Source of the DNA: Prosopocoilus inquinatus
Taxonomy: Eukaryota > Arthropoda > Insecta > Coleoptera > Lucanidae
Assembly: GCA_036172665.1 (NCBI GenBank)
Contig: CM069872.1
Span: 46,238,101 to 46,302,100 of the forward strand
Reading direction: 5' to 3'
DNA: 64,000 bases
Part shown: piece by piece, positions 35,901 through 48,010 of the stretch
Layout of the letters: each line of letters starts with the position of its first letter
Position numbering within the stretch: position 1 is the first letter of the stretch
Program-made: the position numbers and the translations under genes
Notes under the pieces: generated by a model
The model's database searches: none
Told to the model about the DNA's origin: nothing
The model's input: only the letters and a program-made list of their open reading frames with translations

Positions 35901-36125
35901 AAAATGTTTTGACACATTTTGCAACATTTTCCCACGATTGATAGTCGCTCTCAACTTGTTCTAAAGTACCGCGTAGCATTGGCCAAGAACTAGAAACTCT
36001 TTTTCCCTTCTTTTTTTCGTTTCTTTCAACATCGAAATCCAATTTTATTAATTTTAATTTCAGTTGAAATGCCTACTATACAAACTATTAATGGACAAGT
36101 ATTGTGTGTTTCTCATGGTCTTATC
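29956..36125. other. Intergenic DNA, no gene seen
   Basis: Mostly AT-rich. A GC-richer patch at about 30450-30760 and a T-rich stretch at about 31200-32020 stand out. The latter gives Phe/Leu-rich plus-strand frames (31236-31442, 31639-31881, 31742-32014) explained by composition. No RNA gene or element was identified. Confidence 0.35.
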
Positions 36126-36252
36126 AGGGAGAGGAATTTTTACGTGATTGCAACGGCAGAAACAGTCAATCTATATGTATGGACGTTGCATTACTATTGC
36201 GTGCCCGTGCATTGAACGTTGCCGTTGCAATCCCGTAAAAATTCCTCTCTCT
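36126..36252. mobile_element. 127-bp palindromic MITE
   Basis: The left end aggGAGAGGAATTTTTACG followed by gattgcaacggca is mirrored at the right end with one or two mismatches over about 32 bp. The short loop has no coding capacity. The target duplication is unclear. Confidence 0.75.
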
Positions 36253-38835
36253 ACTAATAAAAGAAAACACACATGCAGGTATGTCACTGTGTCTCTTTCT
36301 CTAAGCGATTAATTAATCAATTAATTAATTTCTATCTCTCAAGCTTCCAGAATTTATAAATTTATTTATAAAACAACTACAGTAATGAGTAAATTTATGT
36401 TAAAATATATTGAAATTTAGTGTAGGAAACCTTAATGTCAAAAGACCCAGTTTCAAAACTATTTGTGTGCTAATCGCAAGCCCACCGAAACTTCTAAGTA
36501 CTCCAAAATGTAGGCTCGCCTATTACTTTAAATGACGAAACAAAGTTTTATACGTAAAGTTATGATGTATTGTGCACGAACGGAAAATTTAATTTCAAAG
36601 GTTATGTATACTGCGAGGGTCCATGCAACGCCGCGCGAATTTGCGAAATAACTAACCATAAAATTTTGTGTTTATGAACTCATTAAAATATAATTTCAAA
36701 TTCTAGACAGAACGACTTGAAGAACTAACTTCGTTACTTGCGTATGCGGGCATTCACCGTCGCGGTTATAAATAAGTAATGTAGCAAGAGCAACATTGTT
36801 AATTGAAAGTACCATTGCATTGCCGTGGACTGCGCAAGCTTTGGAGGCTTACAGTTTCAATTCTGACTATCATACCAACGCCCATTTTATTCAGGCCTGG
36901 TTCATTAGGTGGGAGAATGCCTCGCCTTCAAAGTTGATTCATCTGAAATGCGGTCCACAGCACAAAAATTTACCATTTTAAGTTGAGCCTTGCGTCCTTA
37001 TTAGTAAGAGGAACACATGGTTTTTCACGGCTTAACAATCTTGCAGTCTCCACAAACAGGATAATACCTTGAGGTCTAATATTCCTACGCAATGACTCAG
37101 GCCTGTTACCGAAGGCGGTGTTGGTTATACCCTTTTGACGGTTATAGTGAGGAAAAATATATTAAACATTTGCATTCAATAATAATAACCCTCATGATAA
37201 TCTAAAGCGCTTTGTTATTATGCAACATTAATTCTCTCAGCACTATAAAATATAATGACCTCGTTCATTAATTTTACTTCCTTTTATGCAATTAGAAGCC
37301 GTACACGACATCATTTAATGCAATAAACGTAACTCGATGAAATGATAACGTTCATGTTACAACAAGAATTTACAGGCTGTTACGATTTTGTTGTTAGAAT
37401 ACTGAAACTGCAATTCTAAAGCTATTTTCTACCCGTGAGTGATTCCTCATTCTTTTATTCGTAAGTTTAAACGGCTGCTTTTAAAACCACAATTAAATTT
37501 TTCTCGATGCGAAAGTTGTTATGGCTACAATGGAATGTGTAAATAATCTTTTAAAGAACTTTATGTTTTGAAGCTTACTGCTTACTCTATCGCTTCTTTC
37601 CAGCAACTTCAACTAAAACTTAGAAATGCACTTAGAAATGTCTAAATAAAATAAGAATTGAGCTTCAAAAGTTTAGAACGTAAATCGAATTTTCAACAAG
37701 GAAATATTATTATTGGAATTTAGGGTTTCAGTAGATTTCTATAAATTAGTTTAGCCGTTTTGTTTTTCTGTTTTATATTTGTACATTTTATCTTCATCTA
37801 AACGTAATAAATTTATGTACATCTCCAATTCATTAATGTTATAGCACAACTGAATTTGTTAAGAATATAGTCGCTTTGAATTCTGTTGTACAATAAAAGT
37901 TGATCAAACTTGAAACCGGATATTAAATTGATTGGCCTCATGACCGATATCTGAAAGCCTTCAACTTTATCGGAGTTTCCAAACTTGGCTACCAATAATT
38001 TACTCGAGTGTTAAATTTTTATATGCTATTCGCCATGACCTAAAGGACAATTACTGTTAAAATGTCGAAAATGAAATTAAAATCTCGTTTCAGATTGCGA
38101 ATATGTACTACACTTCTTTATTAATTATTAATTTTATCAACTTGTTAAACAGGCACACTGCCATATTTTTGTATAACAAGTACTTCTTTACCATCGGTAA
38201 AATTGTTGTTATTTGGAAATTATGTTCGAAATGAATTGTAATACACAGCAGACACACTTGAACATTCATAAAAATGGGTAATAAAACGAGAGGGCGAAAG
38301 AACGGAGAAGCATTATTCCTGGAGGAGCAACAAATATTACGTAAAACAATAACATCACAACAAATGGGCGTAAAACAAAGGATATTTTCTGGAAGTGAAT
38401 GTCTGAGAATTTATTACAGTACATTTATAATAGGAGGAAATCTTCCTGACGATTCGCAAAAGCGTACCTAAATCATTAATGCGAGGATTTCTACGCTAAC
38501 GAGAGCGCAGAATTTCGAGTCGAACTTTAAACTCTTCCCATTCAATAAAACAAATGAAAATTGTTACAAGGCAAGAGTGATCATGATAAATTCATGTAGT
38601 ACTTAGAAGACATTGCACGCCGCTTGGGTTCAATTCGGAAATGTTTACTGCGGAAGCTATTTTTGCAGCAGTTTCGTAAATATGTTTGCTCCTCGTTTTG
38701 ACTAATGAAACTTACTTATTTATTTTAGCTCCGGACTTTCAGCTAAAGATATCAAGCATTTTGTAAATAAAAGAAATTGTTCTTCAACTTCTTGAATAAA
38801 TTCTAAAATAACGAAAAGCTTCAGTAGCAACAACC
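36253..38835. other. Intergenic DNA, no gene seen
   Basis: AT-rich sequence. Frames at 36796-36981, 37813-37995 and 38274-38471 are short and without motifs. Confidence 0.4.
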
Positions 38836-38960
38836 TACGATCGCTTTTTGAAGTGACATTGCATTAGGATTGACAAATTGAAGACAGCTTGCTGCATAAT
38901 AAGTCATCCCATACAAGGCTGGCAAAGCTGACTGAAAATAACAGGCCAAGTTCATAAAAA
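38836..38960 (-). repeat. Old ribozyme-less relic of the hammerhead family
   Basis: cgatcgctttttgaagtgac (38839) followed by attgcattaggattgacaaa is a diverged form of the unit body, as are the aagtcatcccatacaaggc and ggcaaagctgac stretches. The hammerhead core is not recognisable in or next to it. It is much more diverged than the other copies, so the family has been active over a long time. Confidence 0.7.
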
Positions 38961-39364
38961 ATATTCCCAAAGTCTTGCTTTTGACTAATTCTTGTTGTCA
39001 AACACCCTTCAGTAACGACCAACAATGAAACGAAGCTAATGAGGAGAGTGCTTTGGCGGATGAGTAGCAGTTGCAACTTCACCATAGCTTTGAATATATC
39101 AGTAGTTGTTCTAAGCGCAATTATAACTTTGAGATGGATTGTATATTGAATGCTAGGTGCCATATATTTAAATTAATAATTTATAGGATGTTTTAATGAT
39201 ACGCACTCGTGGCTGGTTTAAACTCAACTCAACTTTATTCTCCTAAATACATATGTACAAGAAAAGATACCATACCTGTTAGAAGTAAACAGAACTAAAA
39301 CCCGAATTCTTCTATACAATACTCTGCAATACCTCACTAGGTACTAATTTATTTTGGACAAAGA

Positions 39365-39770
39365 ATCGGTCATGATTTTGACTTCACCTTCGGCACCTTC
39401 CTGGTTGAGACAAAAGTTTGTGGAGCCTTTTTGGAGAGGATTCGGATGAAGAGTCGACCCCTTCTAAGAGGCCCAAAATACCGGAGGTGCTGCAATCGTC
39501 CCCACAGCTTTCATAGGAGTACGTAAGGGAGGTTGGGTCTCAGGTTCCAACTCAGACCCAAAAACCGTGATTGGAAACCTCCCGCCTTTGAAGAAGCCAT
39601 CAGAAAACACCCAAGGAGTTTCCTTAAAAACAGAATGGACAATAAGCGACGACTCTCGTTAAATCTACCGGATGGACCAAGACTTCAAATGTTAAAGGTG
39701 GAAGCGTTACGGATGGGGTTAATCACTTGTCTAAATCTGGGGGAATGAATTTTTAATTTATCATTAAGTC
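39365..39770. repeat. Unclassified ~400-bp unit, copy 1
   Basis: Aligns with 39775-39886 and then 40025-40290. One forward frame reads GEDSDEESTPSKRPKIPEVL, an acidic/basic nuclear-protein-like stretch. It is followed by further partly open sequence and a shared end (gaatttttaatttat). It may be a fragment of a retroposed gene or of an element's structural protein. No family was recognised. Confidence 0.6.
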
Positions 39771-39774
39771 ATGA

Positions 39775-40290
39775 CTTTGGCGTTGCCTTCTACATCTTTC
39801 TGGTTAAGATAAAAGTTTGTGGAGATTTTCGGAGAGGATTCGGACGAAGAGTCAACTCCATCCAAGAGGCCCAAAATACCAGAGGTAAAGACCCAACCTC
39901 CCTGCGTACTCCTCTGAAAGCTGAAGAGTCAACCCCATCCAAAAAGCCCAAAATACCAGAGGTGCTGCAAGGGGCGATTGCAGCACCTCTGGTATTTTGG
40001 GCCTCTTGGATGGGGTTGACTCTTCAGCTTTCAGAGGAGTACGCAGGGAGGTTGGGTCTTTGGTTCCAACTCAGAACCGGGATTGGAGGGAGGCGCTTTT
40101 GAAGAAGCCATCAGAAAACTCTCAAGGGGCTTCCTTAAGAACAGAAGATGCGACAAGCGACGACTCTCGTTAAAATCTCACGGATGGAACAAAACTTCGA
40201 ATGTTAAAGGCGGAAGCACTGCGATTGGTGCTGATCGCTTCTCTAAATCGGAGGGGAGGATGAATTTTTAATTTATTCAGAATGTTAGAA
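39775..40290. repeat. Unclassified unit, copy 2, rearranged around a palindrome
   Basis: It has the same order of blocks as copy 1, but its centre is interrupted by a large palindrome made of sense and antisense pieces of the unit itself. The two copies lie head to tail with no gap. They differ by many substitutions, so neither is a very recent duplicate. Confidence 0.7.
39887..40061. repeat. Near-perfect palindrome, 84-bp arms, 7-bp spacer
   Basis: The arms 39887-39970 and 39978-40061 pair at 82 of 84 positions; the two mismatches lie in the ccaaaaagccc / ccaagaggccc stretch. The spacer is ggggcga. Arms this similar indicate a young event or gene-conversion-like maintenance. It can form a cruciform in DNA or a long hairpin in RNA. 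Confidence 0.93.
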
Positions 40291-41950
40291 TAAGTTTTTA
40301 GCTAATTTATTACAGAACTTTTAATTTTAATTTGGAAATTTAAGGTTAGGTTTCCAATGATACACATTTTTGCTTGGAACAGGTCAGTTAGGGTAGTCTT
40401 CTGGCTCTGAGAGTCACAACAAGTCGTCCAGTAAAAGTGTAAACAGCAAAGATAGGAAGAGTTTTCAAAATTTATTAATATTGAAAGGTTTTTGAACTTA
40501 CATAAAATTAAGTAAGTAAAAGATAGACGTGGCTATATTCTTGTCTGCTTATACTTTAAACCGTGGCGTGAAAAAATTATTACATTTTTGCTATGCAGAA
40601 TTGTTCAATCAAGAATAATTATTGGTTGCACAATTTTGTTAATAACAGAAATAAAACCAATATAGTTGATTAAGGTAAAGAGATTCAATCATTTTGGTGT
40701 AGTTTAGCTGAAGTAATGGGATTACTGGGAGTGTTTTTTGATGAGGAAGAGGTAACGTGGGTTATTTCCATTCTCGTGATTCATTAAAAAACTTTGCAAC
40801 AAGAAGACTTACCTTTTCCCACATGCTAAATAAGTCACTAAAAAAAAAAATAAATTTTATCAATCAATTATTATTACATTACATCTAGTAATAGCGGATG
40901 TACCTGAACCCCGTACAGAATCGGTTGGCGTCGGACCTTTGTAAAATTAAATTCTGACCTTGAGATATAGTTTAATTCATTCACAAATCGTTGATATACC
41001 AAATAATATAGCAATATGTTACGAAAATAACGTTCTTTCTAGAACGGCTGAAAAACAATCAAAAGAAAGAGCTAAATACTCATGAAAAAAGATATTTATA
41101 GTAATAAAAGGGTTTATTCAACATATTTCCTCTTTCTGTGCAGTTTTTCATCTTGTTCCGAACAACAAAACTTGTTCGTTACTACAAAGTGTCCGTTAAT
41201 CAAACGTTTCTTTGTATAAATGCTTCAACATTATTTCAAAATACGTATAATACCCAGTGATCAATGGAATTCATAACTAGAGGAGGCTGTGATTGGTGCT
41301 AATTTATACTATGTGGTTGGATGCAATGAGAAATAAATAATAAATTGGCAGCCGTCATATTTGAGGTTATGCTCATGCTTTATACAATCTTTATTTTATT
41401 TTATTTTGTATGGATGCTGGTTTAAACCTTTTTTTAGAATATTAGGGAAGGTTCCACAACATAAAACCGTTTATTATCAATGATTTAAAAAAAACAAATG
41501 TCACAATTCTGACACTTAAAATTCTTCATTTCAAACTGTAAGCATGTGTTGCCAACTTTTTGGAAAATATCACAGCCTGCTCTAATTGACGGCATGGTAC
41601 TCGTTATGAACAAAGGTACAGAGAAAAACAAAAAAATAAATTTATCCAGCTAGCATGTCCAAACTAACCATTGGTTTCGGAGCATGGAAGTTTTCTTTCT
41701 TTTTAAGCAAATTGCGTTCGTAGAAAGAATTTTTAAATAGTTTATTCTCCCATTTCGTGTTCCGTACTCAAAATTGGCAGTTCTCTTCTAGTTTCCTTCA
41801 ATTTGGCATTAAAATCAACGTTGATACTTTAACAATAGTTAAAAACTATAATGTCGTAAAATTTCTCGTCTTCTTCGTCCTGGTGGATAGACGTTACCAC
41901 ATAGTCTTGTATAATATTGAGAATTGATGTTTTTGTTTGGATCGAGTATA
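40291..41950. other. Intergenic DNA, no gene seen
   Basis: AT-rich with no feature that I could support. Confidence 0.4.
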
Positions 41951-42416
41951 TATAAGTATTACAGATAAAATAGCGACATCTTACGATCGCTTTTTGACCT
42001 GACATTGCAGTAGGATAGACAGATTTACTCCTAATAAGTCCCCCATGCAAGGCGGCCATGCTTGCTGCCAAAGCATAATGAAAGTTTTTAAATAATTTTT
42101 GTGCAAATCGTTTTTGACAGCAAGCATAGCCGCCTTGCATGGGGGACTTATTAGGAGCAAATCCGTTTCAATTTGTCTATCCTACTGCAATGTCAGGTCG
42201 AAAAGCGATCGTAAGATGTCGCTATTTTATCTGTTCATCACTCTTACATCGCAATTGCGAATAAATTGGACAAGTCGTTTTTGTTTGCAGTGGGTATGTC
42301 GAGCTACGTTTCTGCTGAAGAAGCCCCAAGCAGGGCTGAAACAGCTGTACAGAGGCTGCTGGAGGTTTTTACTGCAATCAAAAACGATTTGCACAAAAAT
42401 TATTTATAAGTATTAC
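41951..42416 (+). mobile_element. Hammerhead-ribozyme retroelement, insertion 3
   Basis: The insert (41963-42404, 442 bp) is flanked by perfect 12-bp copies of tataagtattac (41951-41962 and 42405-42416). An inverted arm (41963 to about 42115) starts with agataaaatagcgacatc and runs back to the unit's tail. The strand switches at gacagcaagcat, and a sense unit with a hammerhead motif follows, ending with gatttgcacaaaaattat. Frames 41829-42140 minus and 42099-42425 plus are artefacts of the unit. Confidence 0.87.
42299..42363 (+). ncRNA. Type I hammerhead ribozyme motif (GUA variant)
   Basis: Core, stem II, GAAA and stem III are identical to the 22.9-kb copies. The triplet is GUA (cleavage predicted after A42349), which NUH rules allow. 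The outer stem I helix has one mismatch (TCGAGC with GCTGGA). Activity is likely reduced but plausible. Confidence 0.82.
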
Positions 42417-43980
42417 GTTTTCTGAGAGTTACACTTATTGTATGATTTTATTTACTTGTACATACCTTTTTCATCCAGGTTTTCAGTTTCTTTTCTTCTG
42501 TAGCGCTAGTACAGTACAACTTCTCGTTGGAATTTTATATATATATTCCATCCTTTCTTTTAATCTATTTTAACCCGATTACTCTGACCCTAGGAGTTAC
42601 AGGAGCCGAGGAATCGTATCCATCACATTCTAAAATAATTTCGTTCCATGGTCGCGTTACAGAAATTTATTCCCCGTGATATTTATTATAAACTCTTGTA
42701 ACTCTTTTAAAAAGGTGCACTTTTTTCCTTATTATTTCATTGGCCAAGTGTATAAATATTATATCAAAATATTTATAACGGCTAAAGTATCTCAGGTTTG
42801 ATGTCATAATAATTTACGTCAATGAATTGCTAACTTGTTGAACTGATTATTGGTTAAATGTATTAATGACCTTCTGATGATGCAGTAAATTTAGCTGGAG
42901 CCGTGTGTAGTTGCACTACGGTAATCCAACTTTGAAAGTAAATGATATATTTGCATGTGCTTGTGCTGTGTGAAGTACAAGTATAAACGTACACCGTTAT
43001 AATCCAATATATTAGTCTAGGAGGTAACGTGTAATAGGCGAAGTTCTCCTTGTGCAAATACCAAGTTCTAAACTAATTAAACAGTAAACAGTACATCCAG
43101 TGTTAACAGGTCAAGGATGTTTGTAAAGTCCTTTAGATTAAGATAAATTGATTCGGGACCGCACGATTATCCTGTTGACACTGCAGGCTACTGCCAACTT
43201 GAAAGACACGCCTCAGGTTACGACCGTCGAGACCGAAGAAACTTTACCTTTTTTTTACTGTAAGGATTCTCTGCGGAAGCTGAACCGGTTCAGCTTATCC
43301 TGGGAATAGATCATCTGTCCGTTGGTTCGTTCGTTCGTCTTATGCAAATGCATCCACGTCAATTATTTTCCTAGCGAGAAAGCTGAAGGCGTGACCACGT
43401 GATGCACAATCCATCAATAACTAAGATTCACCTCGTTTTTTCTACCACATCAGCCAAAATGGCTGACTGAGAAACGTAATTATGTTAAATAGTTTAGAAC
43501 TTCGTTGATTACGCCGTAATTAGTTTCGAAGCAAATAAAATCGATAGCAAAGTTCATTAACTTAATTTAACCACACTTTAGTGGCTTCAACCAAACAACC
43601 TAAGTGACACTGCATTTAATATTAAATTTGGATCGAAATTTTCTCTTTGCTTCGGTGTCCTGGGTAATCTCTATGCATTAGGTTGCAGAATTGCATTCGA
43701 GTTTATAGCATCGTACTGTTTAGAAGACGCTTCAATTCCCCAGGACATTCTTAATTAATTATTAAGAATCCGATTAAGTAGTAAAACATGTTCGTCAGTA
43801 ACGAGTATTTAAGCGAAACTTCAATGTTCATAAAATTACTTTTTCAGGGCTAGACAAGAGGATTAATTATGTTCCCAACAAATTAGATTTATTTTTTAAT
43901 TATTTGATTTGAAACAGTCAGATTTAAACTTAAATTAAAATTGAAGTAGAATATTGATGATGAAAGCCAATAGAAAAAAT
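42417..43980. other. Intergenic DNA, no gene seen
   Basis: AT-rich. There is a short perfect inverted repeat gctgaaccggttcagc at about 43279-43294. Confidence 0.4.
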
Positions 43981-43982
43981 TA

Positions 43983-43983
<1 letters not shown>

Positions 43984-44030
<47 letters not shown>

Positions 44031-44032
44031 TG
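43984..44032. repeat. (AAT)n microsatellite
   Basis: About 15 uninterrupted AAT repeats. The poly-Leu minus-strand frame over it is not a gene. Confidence 0.95.
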
Positions 44033-44274
44033 AATACGATTTGCATTTTCTTTATGCACACTTTTCTTTATGGAAATTTTCTTTTTGTACACTTATGCAC
44101 GACCGTGTTATACTTTGCAAGATTTGTTACAATTTCTTTTAGAGAAGTATCGATTCAAGCAATGAACGTTAACTGTGGTAGCAGCTCTCTCTCACTTTGT
44201 AAAAGATTTTACACAATTTTACATACCTATATCAAATCTTGTAAGTTGTCACACAGGCTTAAGTTAAAGATTAT

Positions 44275-44545
44275 ATACAGAGTGATTCAGAATAAGTGTT
44301 CGACCCGTTAGGAGCGTATTCCCTAAGGTCATGCAAGTGCGAAATTACAAGAAATAAATCTATCAGAGGCATTTCAGAAATCAATATCCTTTGAATCCAA
44401 AACGGAAATCATGATTCATTTCTTACGTATACATACACAAGTCCGAAATTACAATGAATTAATTGCGTATTACACATTTTTTCCGTAGAAAGCCTTAAAT
44501 AAAAACGTTTTACAGTTTCATTTGAAGGTAGATACCAGTGTTTCG
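44275..44545. repeat. Dispersed repeat family C, copy 1
   Basis: gtgattcagaataagtgt (44282-44299) recurs at about 58757-58774. The stretch 44485-44545 is the reverse complement of about 58805-58870 (aaactgtaaaacgttttt block). This mix of direct and inverted matches is expected for a terminal-inverted-repeat DNA transposon and its internally deleted relative, but full ends were not mapped. Confidence 0.45.
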
Positions 44546-45179
44546 ATCTTTTCCACGCGAATTCATTGCTCCTGTGATGCGATATAGCTGTACTAGTGCC
44601 CATCAACCAATTTATATCTAAATCTTCAATGCATTTTATCTCAAAAACTATGGAGATTAGACCTCCTATGCATATAGACTTTTTGTTTTCTTGTTCTGTT
44701 TACTTCCTGTGGTTCACGGGTTGGACACTTATTTTGAGACTGAGTATAGTTAGATCGATTATGGCGTATGATACATTTTCGGGAGAAGATGTGTTGGCGT
44801 TGTTTTATAATAGTCTGCAGTTAACATTTTCGTAAAATTTTGAATAAATCCTTTTTGACTAAAGGTTGTACAAATAGTAATTAATAATTTAATCATAAAC
44901 TTTAATGATAGTGAGTGGTATATTTGTTAATAACGTACGTTTATGAACACTAAACACAGTTGAGTACCGTCGTGAATCTTAAATAAAGAACAGAGACTAT
45001 TATAGATAAATGAAATACTTAACACGAGACAGAACATACCTGGAGGTTTAGTGTGACGTTTAAATTTTAATTTTCTCCATTTATGTCTCATAAAGATGCG
45101 TAATTACAAAACGTAATACCGTCACCTAACGTAACCTTTATATGAAATCTGTATTTGTGACGAAATTCAAATTCTGCAG

Positions 45180-45560
45180 AATCTAATAAAATCCCACCGC
45201 AGGCTTAATCTTACGCTTATCTGCCATATAAATCGCGCGTGCTACTTTTGCCTACCCCCCGAATAAAAATTTCTTTGTTCCGCCAGCCGAAATAAAATAA
45301 AGAATCGCAGGCTTAAAAGAATAAATTTCGCCCGTAACTTTTCCATTAAAGCGGGCGATTTTCGGCGGAGGTTACGCTTAGTTAATTTTAAATTAAGGGC
45401 CGCCGAACCGATTGACAAATGTGTAGTGGAAAGGTCCGATTGAAAATTAGAATATTTTCTCGATTCAATTTTAACAAGGGACATAAATCTGTCGGGTTAC
45501 CTTCGCGGCGGTGAAGTTAACGGAAGGATATTGGATGGAGAGGACGTGATTTAAGGCTTC
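45180..45560. other. GC-richer segment, candidate conserved non-coding DNA
   Basis: A mosaic of short GC-rich words (aaagcgggcgattttcgg, ttcgcggcggtgaag) and homeodomain-like TTAATTTTAAATTAA. No repeat relatives and no convincing frame. Function is inferred only from texture. Confidence 0.25.
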
Positions 45561-46954
45561 TGTCTAATTATCAGTGCGAGGTGGGATCCTTATTTTGCTA
45601 AGACGACTTCATTATGTCGGTGATATATAAGACGATTCAGACCGTCTAGTCTGCACCAAACCTATTAAATATACGACCGATGTTACATAATTTATTATTT
45701 ATTGAAAAGTTCCAGGGACATTTTGTCGCCAGATAAAACCAAAGCACAAACTGAATAAAAACACCAGCGTTAGTTTAACGGCAGAGAAATTCGAAAGAAG
45801 TTTTCTTATTAAAGTAAGAAGAAATGCTAGTTTTCACAAGTAGTTAATAAAGTAACAAACGTAACTTTTAAATTAAAAGTGCAAAGTGTAAAAAACAGCC
45901 AGATTAAGAATACTCCGGGAAAAAAACTTAATTAAAACAAAATTTTTCCCGGAAAAGTAATTTTGTGCACACGCAGGAACCGCATTTTAATTACTGCAAA
46001 ATCACCGTGATTACATTACGCCTATTTCGTAATAAAAAATCAATGGTTTTTTAATTCAAATTTAATATTTGGAATATTGGGAAATTTTTATTTTATCGCT
46101 GCAGCTCGTTAAAAAAAACGTAAACAGTGAAGTTTCATTATTTCTATATTTCGGTAAGTCAACTCATTAACCTTTCTTGATAATTATTCTGATACATAAC
46201 CGTGAAAGAGAAGAATTCTCTGGTTAAACTACTGCGAATGCCCAATAAAATAATTGATCATTTTGTTTACATAATTATTTTCAACAGTATAAATTGATTA
46301 TAAGTGAAACAACTGTCACCCAGGAAACGTTACACTGAGTGTGAATTAATACAAGATTTTGTTATAGATTTGTCCCGCTATATGATTCCGCAGCTGTACT
46401 TTCTAGGTATATGGAATTTCGATAAAAGTTAGGAAGAAATCTTTCCTTTACGTAGCTATTAGTAACCTGTTCTACAGCGAAGTGATTTTTTAATAGTAGT
46501 TTCACGGAAAATATTCCTTAATCATAAGAAGCTTGGACAGAAAATGATTATAAAGTTTTTCTCCTCGCGTACTGATGCTTCAACGGAAGGTGTCTCTTGT
46601 TCGATGAAAATTGTATAAAAATTCCTTTTGATCTTTTAACGAACACTGAAAAATTCCACAATAGCTTCATCCTAACGAAGCTGTTAACCGGCAGTGAAAC
46701 GTTGAGCGATTATGCAATTATATTTTGTCCGTTTTATATTGATGGATAGTTCCCCGGCGGGAGCAACGTGGAACGAGGAGGGGAGGGGGCCGCAAATAGT
46801 AATCTTAAACACATTAATTATACTAATTGAGTTTAGTAAGTTTCTCCTGAAAATTAGCAATCAATCTCTTGCCTGTTTGTGATAAATTGTCTCTCGTTGG
46901 TATTTTCCTGACTTTTTTTACCTTGCCACTAATTAGTGAATACGGGCAACTTGG

Positions 46955-47360
46955 ATTATCGCACGGTCTTTTACGGGACTCCACTGATATTCAAGCTGCA
47001 TTGAATAAAATTCGTCCTTCATATACAACTATCAGGAAATAGGCAAATACCTTTATGTGACAGCACAAGCGTGGATGTCTAAAAACGGATATAATACCGG
47101 AAACGATTGGTGAAGTTCAAGATTTTCTTTTAAATGAACGATGACTGAAAGCTGACAATGATGCGGAAGCGTGTTCGTTGCCAACCATTGTTAAATAAAT
47201 AATTTTGACATTTTCGGACCTGGGTTCAACATTATACACAATAAAAAAATGTGGCCGAAACATGGAGAACCAACTCTAAACAAAGCCAAAAGTTTTGTTG
47301 GCTGGAAAGATGATGACATCTTTTCTTGGGATTTTATCTAGAGACTATCTATTCTATTAT
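46955..47360 (+). pseudogene. Decayed mariner-family transposase
   Basis: Across frames the plus strand reads DIQAALNKIRPSYTTIRK and then CLKTDIIPETIGEVQDFLL with NER and LKAD, matching the N-terminal helix-turn-helix region of mariner transposases. This is followed by WVQHYT, then GEPTLNKAK and AGKMMTSFLGI, corresponding to the ETWIHHYTP, GEPAPKKAK and AGKVMASVFWD blocks. Much of the centre is deleted, stops are frequent, and the C-terminal half is missing after about 47360. Confidence 0.75.
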
Positions 47361-47799
47361 TCTAGTAGACTATTTATGTAAAGGAAAGAGATTAAAGGAC
47401 GAATAATATGTAAATCGTTTGGAACGTTTGGAGACAACATTGTTAACAAAAATATAAGAACTGGCGCTTTTTTATTATATTGTTTAAAATTCTTTGTGGT
47501 CCGCTTAATATGATTGACTAAATCGTTGTCATTGGATACATGTATTAATCAATTAACAGTGATTTGTCTTAAGACCATTCTTCCAATTTTGCAATTGTTC
47601 CGACTTTTTTCTACCCGTTTAGCAATTTTACAAATTCGAAATAAAAATTTGTCTAAATGACATTTACTTTGCAATGAAGTTTAATTATTAAATTGATTTA
47701 TTCGAAAACCATTATTCTAAATAATAGAGTGTAATCTTTTATGCCGTTTGCCACTATTTTTATTATGCATTGAAGAAAATGTCAGGTAAACAGCTAGCT

Positions 47800-48010
47800 G
47801 TGCTTCCGACATTGTCTTCTCTTTGTCCAAGCTATTGGAGGATACAGAATATTGCCGTACGCAGGTGGAGGCGATAATCTACCCTGCCCGATCATTCGGT
47901 GGATACAGCACTATCCCCCGGGTAAGACAATCTTGATAATCTACTCTGCCGATCATTTAGAATATAAAAAGTTTGGCAATTCTTCACGAAAGGCATACAA
48001 GCTAGAAATT
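47800..48010 (+). repeat. Dispersed repeat family A, copy 2 (partial)
   Basis: cattgtcttctctttgtcc and tcattcggtggatacagcac match copies at 57.56 and 15.82 kb. The 3' part seen in the other copies is missing or unrecognisable. Confidence 0.55.

Noticed and set aside
43889..44092. Poly-leucine minus-strand frame
   Set aside because: Translation of the AAT microsatellite.
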